Source: Actinomycetes bacterium
Lineage (GTDB): Bacteria; Actinomycetota; Actinomycetes; Mycobacteriales; Mycobacteriaceae
Reading direction: 5' to 3'
Length of the DNA stretch: 64,000 nt
Assembly (NCBI GenBank): GCA_023432405.1
Contig: JAEYUQ010000025.1
Span: 90,185-154,184 of the forward strand
The position numbers and the translations under genes are program-made. The notes under the pieces were generated by a model. That model was not told the DNA's origin. It saw nothing but the letters and a program-made list of their open reading frames with translations, and did no database searches. Positions 35,028-43,637 of this stretch are shown one piece after another (position 1 is the stretch's first letter; each line of letters begins with the position of its first letter).

Positions 35028-36719
35028 TCACTTGTCCGACACCCCTGTCACCTTCGGCGTCTCTCGTGCTTCCTGACTGTTGTGTGGAGAGCTATCACCC
35101 TGGAGAGGGGTACTACTGTGCGATGATTCATCACCGCGCGGGAAGCTTCCCGCAGACCACGCTTTCAGCGCCATGATGGCCTCCTGGTTGGAGGCAGTAG
35201 TGCTACTGACCACAATCCTGGTCTCATTCATCACGACCAGTTCGAGAGTCTGACGCTGTTCCAGCTGCTCAATGAACTCGGCTACTTGGTCTTTGGAGGC
35301 ACCCTGAGCAACGAAGCGGCGCAGCTGCTGCTGAACCGCAGGATCACAAAAACCCGAGAGATTGGAGCTGCGAGCATCTCGCAGAGAGCCAGGACACTCG
35401 TAGGCACTGACTGCCTCAAGCGCTGAGGTGGGTTGAGGTTTCCAGGTCACTACCACATCGGCTTCCACACCAGGAAGGTCACGTTGAGCAATTCTGCCCA
35501 GGTTAGTTTCCCTCAGTGTCACCCTAAGCCCCTTCGCAGAGAGCATATCCACGAGGCTTTGGGCAGCAAGTTTTGCCTGCGAATGCATGGGATCCACAGC
35601 CACCACCAAGGGGCGAGACTCAGTACGCTGCGCAACTGTGAAAGCATCCGTATCATCAACCATCGCCTGAGTGCCTAGCTCCAGGTAACTGCTACGCTGT
35701 CCGGCCACCTGCGCCACCAGTGAGACGTCGATAAGGCTAAACAGCTGCCTACGCTTGGTGACCGAATTCAGCAAAGGCGAGTACGCATTGGCTATAACAC
35801 TCAGCTGCCTGCTGGTGGTCACAGACCCAAGCTGGACCTCAGGAAGCAGGGAGTACGCTAAGGCAGACGTCTCTTCTGGGAGGATGTCTAGCTGGGCGGC
35901 CTGCCTACTGCGCAGAAGTTGACTGCCCTGATCTTGGCTACGGATCTCGGTGAAGATGAGACTGTCAATGCGCGCCGGGTGGGTACCCCAAAAGCGGTCG
36001 TTGCGGTTAAGAGTGACGGTTCCCGTGGATCGGTTAATAGAGCTAACCATGAAACGCCCTGCCGATGCCGGAATACCTGTGGAGAAGGCGGTGCTGAAAT
36101 CCTGTGGGTCCCCCACTAGGTAGGAGGGAAGAATATGAGAGAAAAGCTGTGTCCAATCTGCAACAGGAGTGGAAAAGTCCACATCCACAGTTTTTCCGGA
36201 GCTTGAGGTTCTGATGGCTGAAATGCGCTGATAGCCAGCCGAGTCTAACACTGCCGGAGTACTGGTCATCGCACGCCAGAGGTACTCAAAATCATTGCCC
36301 GTGACAGGCACACCATCAGACCACTGAGCCTCTGGCTGAATCTCGTAGCGCACGGTTTGCGCCGCACCTGCCGCTGGTGCAATGGGCCGCGCCGATACCA
36401 GCAAATCTGTATCCATGCGCCCCTCCCTGAAGGCGCTGGGCAACACGAGAGAAGCAAGAAGCTGCACAAACTGGCTATCGTCACTGATGAGATGGGGGTT
36501 AAAACCACCCTGCAGCGGGTCAATCCCAAAACTGTAGGTTTTCGGCAGATACTCTGGCTTCCTTGGCGACGTCGCGGTACTCGTTGGGGTGGTCAGGGCC
36601 TGGATCTCCTCATCACTAGCCAGCGGGGGCGGGCCTGGCTGAGCCTGACAACCTCCGAGGGTCCCCAGCAGGACAGCAAGCCCTGTTATCACTGCGAGAG
36701 GAGATTTCACGATTGTCAA
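35028..36719 (-). CDS. lpqW: LpqW-like lipoprotein, solute-binding-protein family 5
   Basis: Family-5 extracellular binding-protein fold attached to the membrane as a lipoprotein: signal peptide with lipobox LGGC (C24), then PEYLPKTYSFGIDPLQGGFNPHLI and QPEAQWSDGVPVTGNDFEYLW, normal SBP_bac_5 marks. There is no ABC permease beside it. It lies between typA and mshB, the position of mycobacterial LpqW, which acts on lipomannan/PIM synthesis rather than transport. The C-terminus is Ser/Pro-rich. It may regulate GT-C mannosyltransferases; that is family inference. Confidence 0.82.
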   Translation of the reverse strand: MTIVKSPLAVITGLAVLLGTLGGCQAQPGPPPLASDEEIQALTTPTSTATSPRKPEYLPKTYSFGIDPLQGGFNPHLISDDSQFVQLLASLVLPSAFREGRMDTDLLVSARPIAPAAGAAQTVRYEIQPEAQWSDGVPVTGNDFEYLWRAMTSTPAVLDSAGYQRISAIRTSSSGKTVDVDFSTPVADWTQLFSHILPSYLVGDPQDFSTAFSTGIPASAGRFMVSSINRSTGTVTLNRNDRFWGTHPARIDSLIFTEIRSQDQGSQLLRSRQAAQLDILPEETSALAYSLLPEVQLGSVTTSRQLSVIANAYSPLLNSVTKRRQLFSLIDVSLVAQVAGQRSSYLELGTQAMVDDTDAFTVAQRTESRPLVVAVDPMHSQAKLAAQSLVDMLSAKGLRVTLRETNLGRIAQRDLPGVEADVVVTWKPQPTSALEAVSAYECPGSLRDARSSNLSGFCDPAVQQQLRRFVAQGASKDQVAEFIEQLEQRQTLELVVMNETRIVVSSTTASNQEAIMALKAWSAGSFPRGDESSHSSTPLQGDSSPHNSQEARETPKVTGVSDK

Positions 36720-36770
36720 GACTACCGCCTGATGGGTGGGTGAGGTTGCTATCGAAAAACTTGAGGTGAG

Positions 36771-38690
36771 CTACTTATTCTTCTGGGCAGCTTTCCTCCG
36801 GGCAGCTGCACGGCCGCGTTCCGTCGCAGACAGCTCTACTTTGCGAACACGCAGAACATCAGGAGTGACTTCCACGCACTCGTCTTGGCCACACAGCTCA
36901 ATAGCTTCGTCCAGGGAAAGGGTCATGGCTTTCGCCAAGGTCACCGTGGCGTCAGCTGTGGCTGAACGCATATTCGTGAGCTTCTTTTCCTTGGTGATGT
37001 TGATGTCCATATCCTCATCGCGGTTGTTGATGCCCACAACCATGCCCTCATAGGTGTGCATACCTGGTTCCACGAAGAAGCTGCCTCGGTCTGCAAGCTG
37101 GGTGAGAGCATAGGCCGTCACCTGGCCGGCGCGATCTGCCACCAGAGAGCCTGTTGCGCGTCCCTTAATCTCTCCGGCCCAGGGCTGCGGTTCCTCCGAA
37201 TAGTGGTTCATAATGCCTGTACCACGAGTTTCTGTGAGGAATTGTGTTCTGAAAGAAATGAGACCACGGGCAGGCACTGAGTACTCCATGCGCACCCAAC
37301 CATCCCCGGTGTTATCCATCGTCAGCATGGTGCCTTTTCTGGCTGCCATGAGCTGAGTGACCGCACCCTGGTACTCCCCTGGGATGTCAATGACCATGTG
37401 TTCAAAGGGCTCATAGAGTTTGCCATCAATGGTTTTGGTCACCACTTGGGGTTTACCCACAGTCAGCTCGAAGCCTTCCCTGCGCATGGTTTCCACCAAC
37501 ACAGACAGAGCCATTTCACCGCGACCTTGAACCTCCCAGGTGTCAGGACGTTCCGTAGGCACAACCCTCAAGGAGACATTGCCGATGAGTTCTTGCTCCA
37601 GGCGTGACTTCACCAAACGCGCGGTGAGCTTGTCGCCACCATTTTGCCCAGCCATAGGGGATGTATTGACCCCCACAGTCACGGAGATAGCAGGCTCATC
37701 CACGGTGATACGAGGCAGAGCATCAGGGTGCTCTGGATCAGCCAGAGTATCCCCAATCATGATGTCTGAAATACCGGCCACGGCCACAATATCCCCTGCC
37801 ACTGCAGTCTGTGCGGGAACCCGCTCCAGACCTTTGGTCACCAGCAGCTCGGCTATTTTGGCAGTTTTGACGTGCTGGTCTCCATTCTCGTCATAGTGAA
37901 TCCAGGCTACCTGCTGCCCCTTCTTCAGCACTCCTCGGTAAATACGGACAAGTCCGATACGCCCCAAGAAGGAAGAAGAGTCCAAGTTGGAAACATGGGC
38001 CTGGAGAGGGGCATCAATGGTGGCCGAAGGCTCCGGGAGAACCTCATAGATCACATCGAAAAGTGCGGTGAGATCCGCAGCTTCAGGAGCACTACCGTCT
38101 GCCGGAGCTTCCAGGGATGCCTTCCCCTCACGCCCAGATACATACACAACGGGAAGGTCAAGAAGCTTTTCTGCTGCCTCTGCAGCTTCAGGGTCACTCA
38201 GAGAACTAGCCAGTTCCAGTAAGAGGTCCTGAGCCTCTGAAACCACCTCTTCGATCCGGGCGTCCGGGCGATCCGTCTTATTCACCGCAATAATGACAGG
38301 CAGCTTTGCTTCCAGGGCTTTCCCCAGCACAAAGCGTGTTTGAGGCAGGGGGCCTTCTGCGGCGTCGATAAGGAGAACAACGCCATCCACCATCGACAGG
38401 CCACGTTCCACTTCACCGCCAAAATCCGCGTGACCAGGGGTATCAATAACATTGATAACCAGGTCTTTACCATCTTTGCCTTTTCCTTCACGACGAATCG
38501 CGGTGTTCTTGGCCAGGATGGTAATGCCCTTTTCCTGCTCCAGATCTCCAGAGTCCATGACGCGGTCTGACACTTCCCCGCGATCCCCGAAAGCGCCGGA
38601 CTGCTCCAGCATGGCGTTGACGAGGGTGGTTTTACCGTGGTCAACATGCGCGACGATGGCTACATTGCGAAACTCAGGGTGGGCAATCAC
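36771..38690 (-). CDS. typA: Ribosome-associated translational GTPase TypA/BipA
   Basis: EF-G-like GTPase acting on ribosome assembly and stress translation. The G domain has HVDHGKTT (15-22), the switch-2 DTPGHADFGGEVER and NKTDRPDAR; the EF-Tu-like domain 2, and the two C-terminal domains (GRGEMALSVLVETMRREGFEL and GYVRMEYSVPARGLISFR-like WVRMEYSVPARGL) are complete, for 639 residues. It lies downstream of no other close gene on its strand; the divergent region 38691-39046 holds its promoter. Confidence 0.96.
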   Translation of the reverse strand: MIAHPEFRNVAIVAHVDHGKTTLVNAMLEQSGAFGDRGEVSDRVMDSGDLEQEKGITILAKNTAIRREGKGKDGKDLVINVIDTPGHADFGGEVERGLSMVDGVVLLIDAAEGPLPQTRFVLGKALEAKLPVIIAVNKTDRPDARIEEVVSEAQDLLLELASSLSDPEAAEAAEKLLDLPVVYVSGREGKASLEAPADGSAPEAADLTALFDVIYEVLPEPSATIDAPLQAHVSNLDSSSFLGRIGLVRIYRGVLKKGQQVAWIHYDENGDQHVKTAKIAELLVTKGLERVPAQTAVAGDIVAVAGISDIMIGDTLADPEHPDALPRITVDEPAISVTVGVNTSPMAGQNGGDKLTARLVKSRLEQELIGNVSLRVVPTERPDTWEVQGRGEMALSVLVETMRREGFELTVGKPQVVTKTIDGKLYEPFEHMVIDIPGEYQGAVTQLMAARKGTMLTMDNTGDGWVRMEYSVPARGLISFRTQFLTETRGTGIMNHYSEEPQPWAGEIKGRATGSLVADRAGQVTAYALTQLADRGSFFVEPGMHTYEGMVVGINNRDEDMDINITKEKKLTNMRSATADATVTLAKAMTLSLDEAIELCGQDECVEVTPDVLRVRKVELSATERGRAAARRKAAQKNK

Positions 38691-39046
38691 GAGAGAGAAA
38701 CTCCTGCCGGTGAAACGTAGTGATAAGACGTCAGAGAGGACACGGCTGAGTCAAGACCTCTGCTGGCACCAGTACGGAAGCCAGTTCAGGGACCTCGATG
38801 TCAGAGGTAGTACCCCTCATAAGGAACGGCTGATAAGAATACCCCAGGCAGCTTTTAACTGCACTTTGACGCAGCACGCCGGACTTTGGCACTGTGGTGA
38901 GCTGGAGAACCAGGCGCAGGTTCATGCGTGAGAGTGGATTCTCAACCCACCGAAAACTTGGAAAGAGGCAGGAACCCTTATTAAGGTGTTACAGGATATA
39001 ACAAATCAGTAGCCACGTTGCTGATGTTAAAGAGAGGTGACCGAAG
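38691..39046. other. Gene-free divergent promoter region of typA and a secreted-protein gene
   Basis: About 355 bases. On the plus side an AT-rich stretch around 38979-39004 (TTATTAAGG ... GGATATAACAA) is a plausible promoter, and GAGGTG precedes the GTG at 39047. I see no RNA gene, no credible small ORF and no clear operator. Confidence 0.45.
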
Positions 39047-39550
39047 GTGCGAACAGTGAAAGCTCTGAGGGCAGCGATATATGCCCTGCTCATGGCAGTG
39101 GCTGGAATAACCGGAGGTATCGCATCAGCACACGCAGAGCCTGCACCCCTGCCCAGCAGTACTCAATTCCTCTGGCCCACCGTTGCAGGTGGATGCCTTG
39201 CCGGTCACGGCAATTCCGTAGGTACAGCTGCCGCAGTGACGGGCCCCTCGGCTCTCCCCTTCCCTGGTGCCGCGGAGGACGAAACAGTATTCATATTTAC
39301 CGCTTTAGGAACTGGGAAACCCACCTCACCGCAGGGAAAGATGGTGGTGGATTGGGTGAATCTGGATAACCGGCGCTGGGGCACCACCCCCTTGGAGTAC
39401 AACGGAGTAAACCCGGAAGGTCCGGTCACCCTCACCGGCACAGCACAAACCGGAAAAGGACGCATTGTTGCCGTTGCCCGAGGAACGGTAAACACCACAT
39501 CCTTGCCCTGCACCTATATACCCACAGCCGGATACATCGAGGCTCGCTAA
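39047..39550 (+). CDS. Conserved secreted protein of unknown function
   Basis: A Sec signal peptide (basic RTVKALR, hydrophobic helix, cleavage probably after ASAHA, residue ~30) precedes a mature domain of about 137 residues. It contains FLWPTVAGGCLAGHGNSVGTA and ends with LPCTYIPTAGYIEAR; the two cysteines probably form a disulfide. The sequence reads as a small beta-rich exported domain. I recognise no catalytic motif. It starts with GTG after GAGGTGACCGAAG. It precedes the DUF402 gene by 24 bases, so the two may be one unit. Confidence 0.75.
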   Translation: MRTVKALRAAIYALLMAVAGITGGIASAHAEPAPLPSSTQFLWPTVAGGCLAGHGNSVGTAAAVTGPSALPFPGAAEDETVFIFTALGTGKPTSPQGKMVVDWVNLDNRRWGTTPLEYNGVNPEGPVTLTGTAQTGKGRIVAVARGTVNTTSLPCTYIPTAGYIEAR

Positions 39551-39574
39551 GACACCAGAGGATATTCTGGGGCT

Positions 39575-40105
39575 ATGCAACTACACCCCATCAAGGTAGA
39601 GACTTTTGACGTTGCGCACCGCAGGAATGTGGATCCCAAGGGCTTTCTTCGAGAGGTCGATACATACACAGAAACCAGTTTTGGTCTCTATATGGCACGC
39701 CCAGCCGACCATCCGCATTTTGGATACCTTGAGAGCTGGTTGCTACCTGATCTAGGTCTGAGAGTCTCTATTTTCCACTTCCGTCCAGGCCACGAAAAGC
39801 CACAAGACTTCTACGTGGATGCAGCCCAGATCACCGCGAACAACACAACGTGGACCACCCGTGATCTGTATCTGGATGTGGTGAACGTCACTGGACGTTC
39901 CGTCGAGGTTCTCGATGCAGATGAACTGGCTGCCGCTACGGCCGCCGGATACATCAGCCCCGAGGAATGTCAGTACGCCTTGGACGTCACTTTTAAAGCG
40001 GTGTCCGGGATTGCACAACACCACAACAGCGTTATGGAGTGGTTGCAGTCCCAAGGCATCGAACTTACCTGGGCCCAGACGGTGACCTTGGCTCCGCCAC
40101 AGTAA
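39575..40105 (+). CDS. DUF402-domain protein
   Basis: Probable cytosolic nucleotide- or RNA-phosphate hydrolase-like protein; the DUF402 fold occurs in nucleoside tri/diphosphatases and an RNase. FYVDAAQITANNTTWTTRDLYLDVVNVTGRSVEVLDADEL is the family core: the D/E and LDV residues fit, with a C-terminal helical region that is longer than in the minimal domain. The last 41 bases overlap the end of the convergent ABC ATPase gene. Exact substrate is unknown. Confidence 0.75.
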   Translation: MQLHPIKVETFDVAHRRNVDPKGFLREVDTYTETSFGLYMARPADHPHFGYLESWLLPDLGLRVSIFHFRPGHEKPQDFYVDAAQITANNTTWTTRDLYLDVVNVTGRSVEVLDADELAAATAAGYISPEECQYALDVTFKAVSGIAQHHNSVMEWLQSQGIELTWAQTVTLAPPQ

Positions 40106-41765
40106 GACCCAGCCCAGGCACTGATGCGATGAGCGTCTTCGTGTACTCCGTGTGCGGTGCAGTGAAAATCTGTTCTACCTCACCATGTTCCACAATGCGC
40201 CCGGCTTGCATGACAGCAACATCATCAGCCAACTGACGAACCACAGCTAAATCATGGGTGATGAACAAGTACGCCAGCCCTAACTCGCGTTGCAATTCTT
40301 CCAGCAAGCGAAGAATTTGGTCTTGCACCAGAACGTCTAAGGCAGACACGGCCTCATCCAGAACGACGATCTCTGGCCTCAAGGCCAGTGCCCGAGCAAT
40401 AGCTACCCGTTGACGCTGTCCCCCAGACAGCTCATTGGGATAGCGCCGCATAACAGAACGAGGAAGAGCCACCACGTCCAGCAACTCTGCAACCCGTTTT
40501 TCCCGCTCAGCTCGGGAGCCTTGCTTGTGAACAACCAAGGGTTCCTCAATGCAGCGATAGATAGACCACATAGGGTCTAAGGAACCAAAGGGATTTTGAA
40601 AGACAACCTGGAGGTGCCTGCGCATTTCCAGAAGTTCTTTGGAGCTTAAGGTGGAAAGATCTGTTTCCTTATAAAAAACTTTCCCTGACGTCGGATCTAT
40701 GAGATTGACCAAGATATTAGCCACCGTAGATTTACCAGATCCGGATTCACCTACGAGAGCCAAAGTCCGGCCAGGGTAGAGATCTAAGCTCACATCATCA
40801 ACAGCACGGAACTTCTCCCGAGTCCCACGCAACTCAAATTCTTTAACCAGATGACGCGCCCACAATAAAGCAGTGCCAGAGCGTGCAGATGGGTCCTCGC
40901 TATGGGATGCGCCAGATACTTCTGACGCATTCTCGAGGGGTTCGTCGATATTCTCACGCGAGATTGAAGAGCTGACCAATCGCGCCGTCGCTACGGAAGG
41001 CGCAGCAGACACCAGCCGCTGAGTGTATGGATGACGAGGTTCTCGCAGAATATCAAGGCTCGGGCCACTTTCAACCACACGGCCGCGATGCATCACCACG
41101 AGATGCTCGGCACGCTCAGCGGCCAGACCTAAATCATGCGTAATAAACAGTAATGCGGTTCCAGTGTCCCTGGTCAGCTGCTCCAGATGGTCCAAAATTT
41201 TCTTCTGCACCGTCACGTCCAAGGCAGAAGTGGGTTCATCAGCGATAAGAAGAGAGGGCTGGGCGGCAAGTCCCATAGAGATAAGGGCTCGCTGCCTCAT
41301 TCCCCCGGAGAACTCATAAGGGTATTGCCGAGCGCGGCGCTTCGGATCGGGCAGCCCGGCAGCACTCATCAACTCCTGGACCACCTCATCGCCGTCGGGA
41401 AGCCCATGTGCTGTCAAGGCCTCACGGATCTGTGTTCCGATTCTCCACACCGGATTGAGATTGGTCATGGGATCTTGAGGAACAAGACCGATACGGGAGC
41501 CGCGAATCTCCTGGTATTCCTCTGGCGTGAGATGAGTGATGTCTCGACCGTCAAAGGTGATAGTTCCCGCGGTGACACGACCTGTTCCTGGAAGAAGTCC
41601 CAATACAGCCATTGCGGCAGTGGACTTTCCAGATCCTGACTCCCCCACAATTGCGACGGACTGCCCTGGGTACACAGTGAGATTGAAATCCCTCACGGCA
41701 TCAACAACGCCAGTAGAAGAGGTGAAAGATACTTTCAGATCTGAGATGTCGAGTAAAGGTTTCAC
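40065..41765 (-). CDS. dppDF: Oligopeptide/dipeptide ABC transporter, fused double ATPase
   Basis: Energises peptide import. Two complete nucleotide-binding domains lie in one chain of 566 residues: the first with GESGSGKST (41-49), FSGGMRQRALI and LLIADEPTSALD; the second with GESGSGKST, ELSGGQRQRVAI and VVLDEAVSALD. The pattern equals a DppD-DppF fusion. It is the last gene of a binding protein-permease-permease-ATPase operon and overlaps the upstream permease by four bases. Confidence 0.93.
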   Translation of the reverse strand: MKPLLDISDLKVSFTSSTGVVDAVRDFNLTVYPGQSVAIVGESGSGKSTAAMAVLGLLPGTGRVTAGTITFDGRDITHLTPEEYQEIRGSRIGLVPQDPMTNLNPVWRIGTQIREALTAHGLPDGDEVVQELMSAAGLPDPKRRARQYPYEFSGGMRQRALISMGLAAQPSLLIADEPTSALDVTVQKKILDHLEQLTRDTGTALLFITHDLGLAAERAEHLVVMHRGRVVESGPSLDILREPRHPYTQRLVSAAPSVATARLVSSSISRENIDEPLENASEVSGASHSEDPSARSGTALLWARHLVKEFELRGTREKFRAVDDVSLDLYPGRTLALVGESGSGKSTVANILVNLIDPTSGKVFYKETDLSTLSSKELLEMRRHLQVVFQNPFGSLDPMWSIYRCIEEPLVVHKQGSRAEREKRVAELLDVVALPRSVMRRYPNELSGGQRQRVAIARALALRPEIVVLDEAVSALDVLVQDQILRLLEELQRELGLAYLFITHDLAVVRQLADDVAVMQAGRIVEHGEVEQIFTAPHTEYTKTLIASVPGLGLTVAEPRSPSGPR

Positions 41766-42697
41766 GAGACCCTCGCCTTCGGATCAAGGGCGTCGCGAAC
41801 AACATCGCCCATCATGATGAAACTGAGCACTGTAAGCCCCAAGGCGGCAGCTGGATAGAACAGAACCGAGGGTTGGGTACGCAGAGACGCCTGACCACGA
41901 GCTATATCCCCACCCCAACTGACCACGTCGGCAGGAAGTCCAATACCGAGGAAGGAGAGCGTTGCCTCCGCCACAATAAAGGTTCCCAGCGCCACCGTTG
42001 CGTACACGATGATAGGAGCCGCCGCGTTGGGCAGAATGTGACCCGTCAGTGTGCGCCAGGTAGAAGAACCGATAGCTCGTGCTGCTGTCACATACTCCTC
42101 GTTCTTCACGCTGAGAACAGCGCCTCGGGCGATACGAGCTATAGATGTCCAGCCGAAAACAGCCAGAACCACCACCACTGTCAGGATTGTCCTGTTATCT
42201 TTGAACAGCTGCATTACCACAATGGCTGCAAGAACCAGCGGTACAGCAAAGAAAATATCGGTGAGCCGTGAGAAAAGCGCATCAATCCACCCTCCGAAGA
42301 ACCCAGCAAGAGCGCCGATCACTGTTCCTATAATCGTCACGGTCACTGTGGTGAGCACTCCTACTGCCACGGAGGCACGAGCACCATAAATGGTGCGGGC
42401 ATAAATATCGCAGCCTTGGCGGTCAAACCCGAAGGGGTGTCCAGGTCTGGAACCATCGAGAGAATTCATCAACTGACATGACCGAGGATCGGTGTTGGTA
42501 AACAGACCAGGGAAAAGAGCCATGACCACAGCCAGAGCAATAAGGAGGGCTGCCACCCAGAAGAGAGGTCGGCGTCGCAAGTAATGCCAGGCTTCTGTCC
42601 ACTGGGAGGAGGGAGCAGACGCATCCTGGACTGCGTCAACGGCACCCAGACCAGTTTCGTCAATGTCTGCCACATAGCGTTCTTGAGATTTAGGCAT
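41762..42697 (-). CDS. dppC: Oligopeptide ABC transporter permease (DppC/OppC type)
   Basis: Membrane subunit with six helices and a hydrophilic N-terminus. The OppC N-terminal segment (LRRRPLFWVAALLIALAVVMALFPGLF) and the EAA coupling loop (EEYVTAARAIGSSTWRTLTGHILPNAAAPIIV) are present. Its start overlaps the upstream DppB gene by eight bases and its end overlaps the ATPase gene, so the three are one transcript. Confidence 0.93.
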   Translation of the reverse strand: MPKSQERYVADIDETGLGAVDAVQDASAPSSQWTEAWHYLRRRPLFWVAALLIALAVVMALFPGLFTNTDPRSCQLMNSLDGSRPGHPFGFDRQGCDIYARTIYGARASVAVGVLTTVTVTIIGTVIGALAGFFGGWIDALFSRLTDIFFAVPLVLAAIVVMQLFKDNRTILTVVVVLAVFGWTSIARIARGAVLSVKNEEYVTAARAIGSSTWRTLTGHILPNAAAPIIVYATVALGTFIVAEATLSFLGIGLPADVVSWGGDIARGQASLRTQPSVLFYPAAALGLTVLSFIMMGDVVRDALDPKARVS

Positions 42698-43616
42698 AGC
42701 GAATCCTTGGGTCCAAGAGAGCGTAGAGGAGGTCTACAAGGAGATTGGCGAGAATAAAGACAACAACCAAAACTGTGACAAAGGACACCACAGTGGTGGG
42801 TTCTCCCTTCAGAATGGCCTGGTAGATTGCCCCGCCGACGCCGTTGATACCGAAGATACCTTCGGTGACAATGGCTCCACCCATCAGTGCTCCAAGATCA
42901 GCCCCAATGAAGGTAACCACCGGAATCATGGAATTTCTGAGCACGTGTCTCACCATGACGGCTCTATTGCTGAGCCCCTTTGCCCGGGCGGTGCACACAT
43001 AATCTGTGCGAAGGTTCTCTGAGATGGATTGACGGGTGAGGCGAATGACGTAGGCACAGGACAGTGATCCCAGCACAATCGCGGGCATGAGGAGGGATTC
43101 AAAGGACATCCGGCGGCCTACTGTCACAGGAAGAAGACCCCATTTGATGCCGATGACAAACTGCATGAGGAAGCCGATAACGAAACTGGGGACGGCAATC
43201 ACCAAGAGAGAGGCCACCAGGATTGTGGAGTCGAATACTCCGCCACGACGAATTCCGGCAATAAAGCCTAAGATGACCCCCACTACCGTTTCAAAGACGA
43301 TGGCCATAAGTGCCAACTGGATGGTTACGGGGAAGGCATGAGCCATAACTTCTGTGACGGGGCGCCCAGAAAAAGTTGTGCCAAAGTCCAAAGTCAGGAT
43401 GCCTTTGAGATAGAGCAGATACTGCATAAAGAACGGTTTATCAAGGTTATATTCTGCGGCTATGCGTGCTGCGGCTTCCTCGGAGACTCCACGATCCCCG
43501 CCAAGGGCCTGAACAGGATCACCAGGCATAAGGAAGACCATGGCGTAGATGAGAAGAGTGGCGCCAAAAAACACGGGGATGGCTTGGAGTAAACGGCGAC
43601 CCACGTATCTGAGCAT
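42690..43616 (-). CDS. dppB: Oligopeptide ABC transporter permease (DppB/OppB type)
   Basis: Six-helix membrane subunit beginning MLRYVGRRLLQAIPVFFGATLLIY, with PGDPVQALGGDRG and the EAA loop (TDYVCTARAKGLSNRAVMVRHVLRNSMIPVVTFIG) typical of OppB. It follows the binding-protein gene by 21 bases. Confidence 0.94.
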   Translation of the reverse strand: MLRYVGRRLLQAIPVFFGATLLIYAMVFLMPGDPVQALGGDRGVSEEAAARIAAEYNLDKPFFMQYLLYLKGILTLDFGTTFSGRPVTEVMAHAFPVTIQLALMAIVFETVVGVILGFIAGIRRGGVFDSTILVASLLVIAVPSFVIGFLMQFVIGIKWGLLPVTVGRRMSFESLLMPAIVLGSLSCAYVIRLTRQSISENLRTDYVCTARAKGLSNRAVMVRHVLRNSMIPVVTFIGADLGALMGGAIVTEGIFGINGVGGAIYQAILKGEPTTVVSFVTVLVVVFILANLLVDLLYALLDPRIRYA

Positions 43617-43637
43617 TAAGACCTCCTTGTCCGGTGT

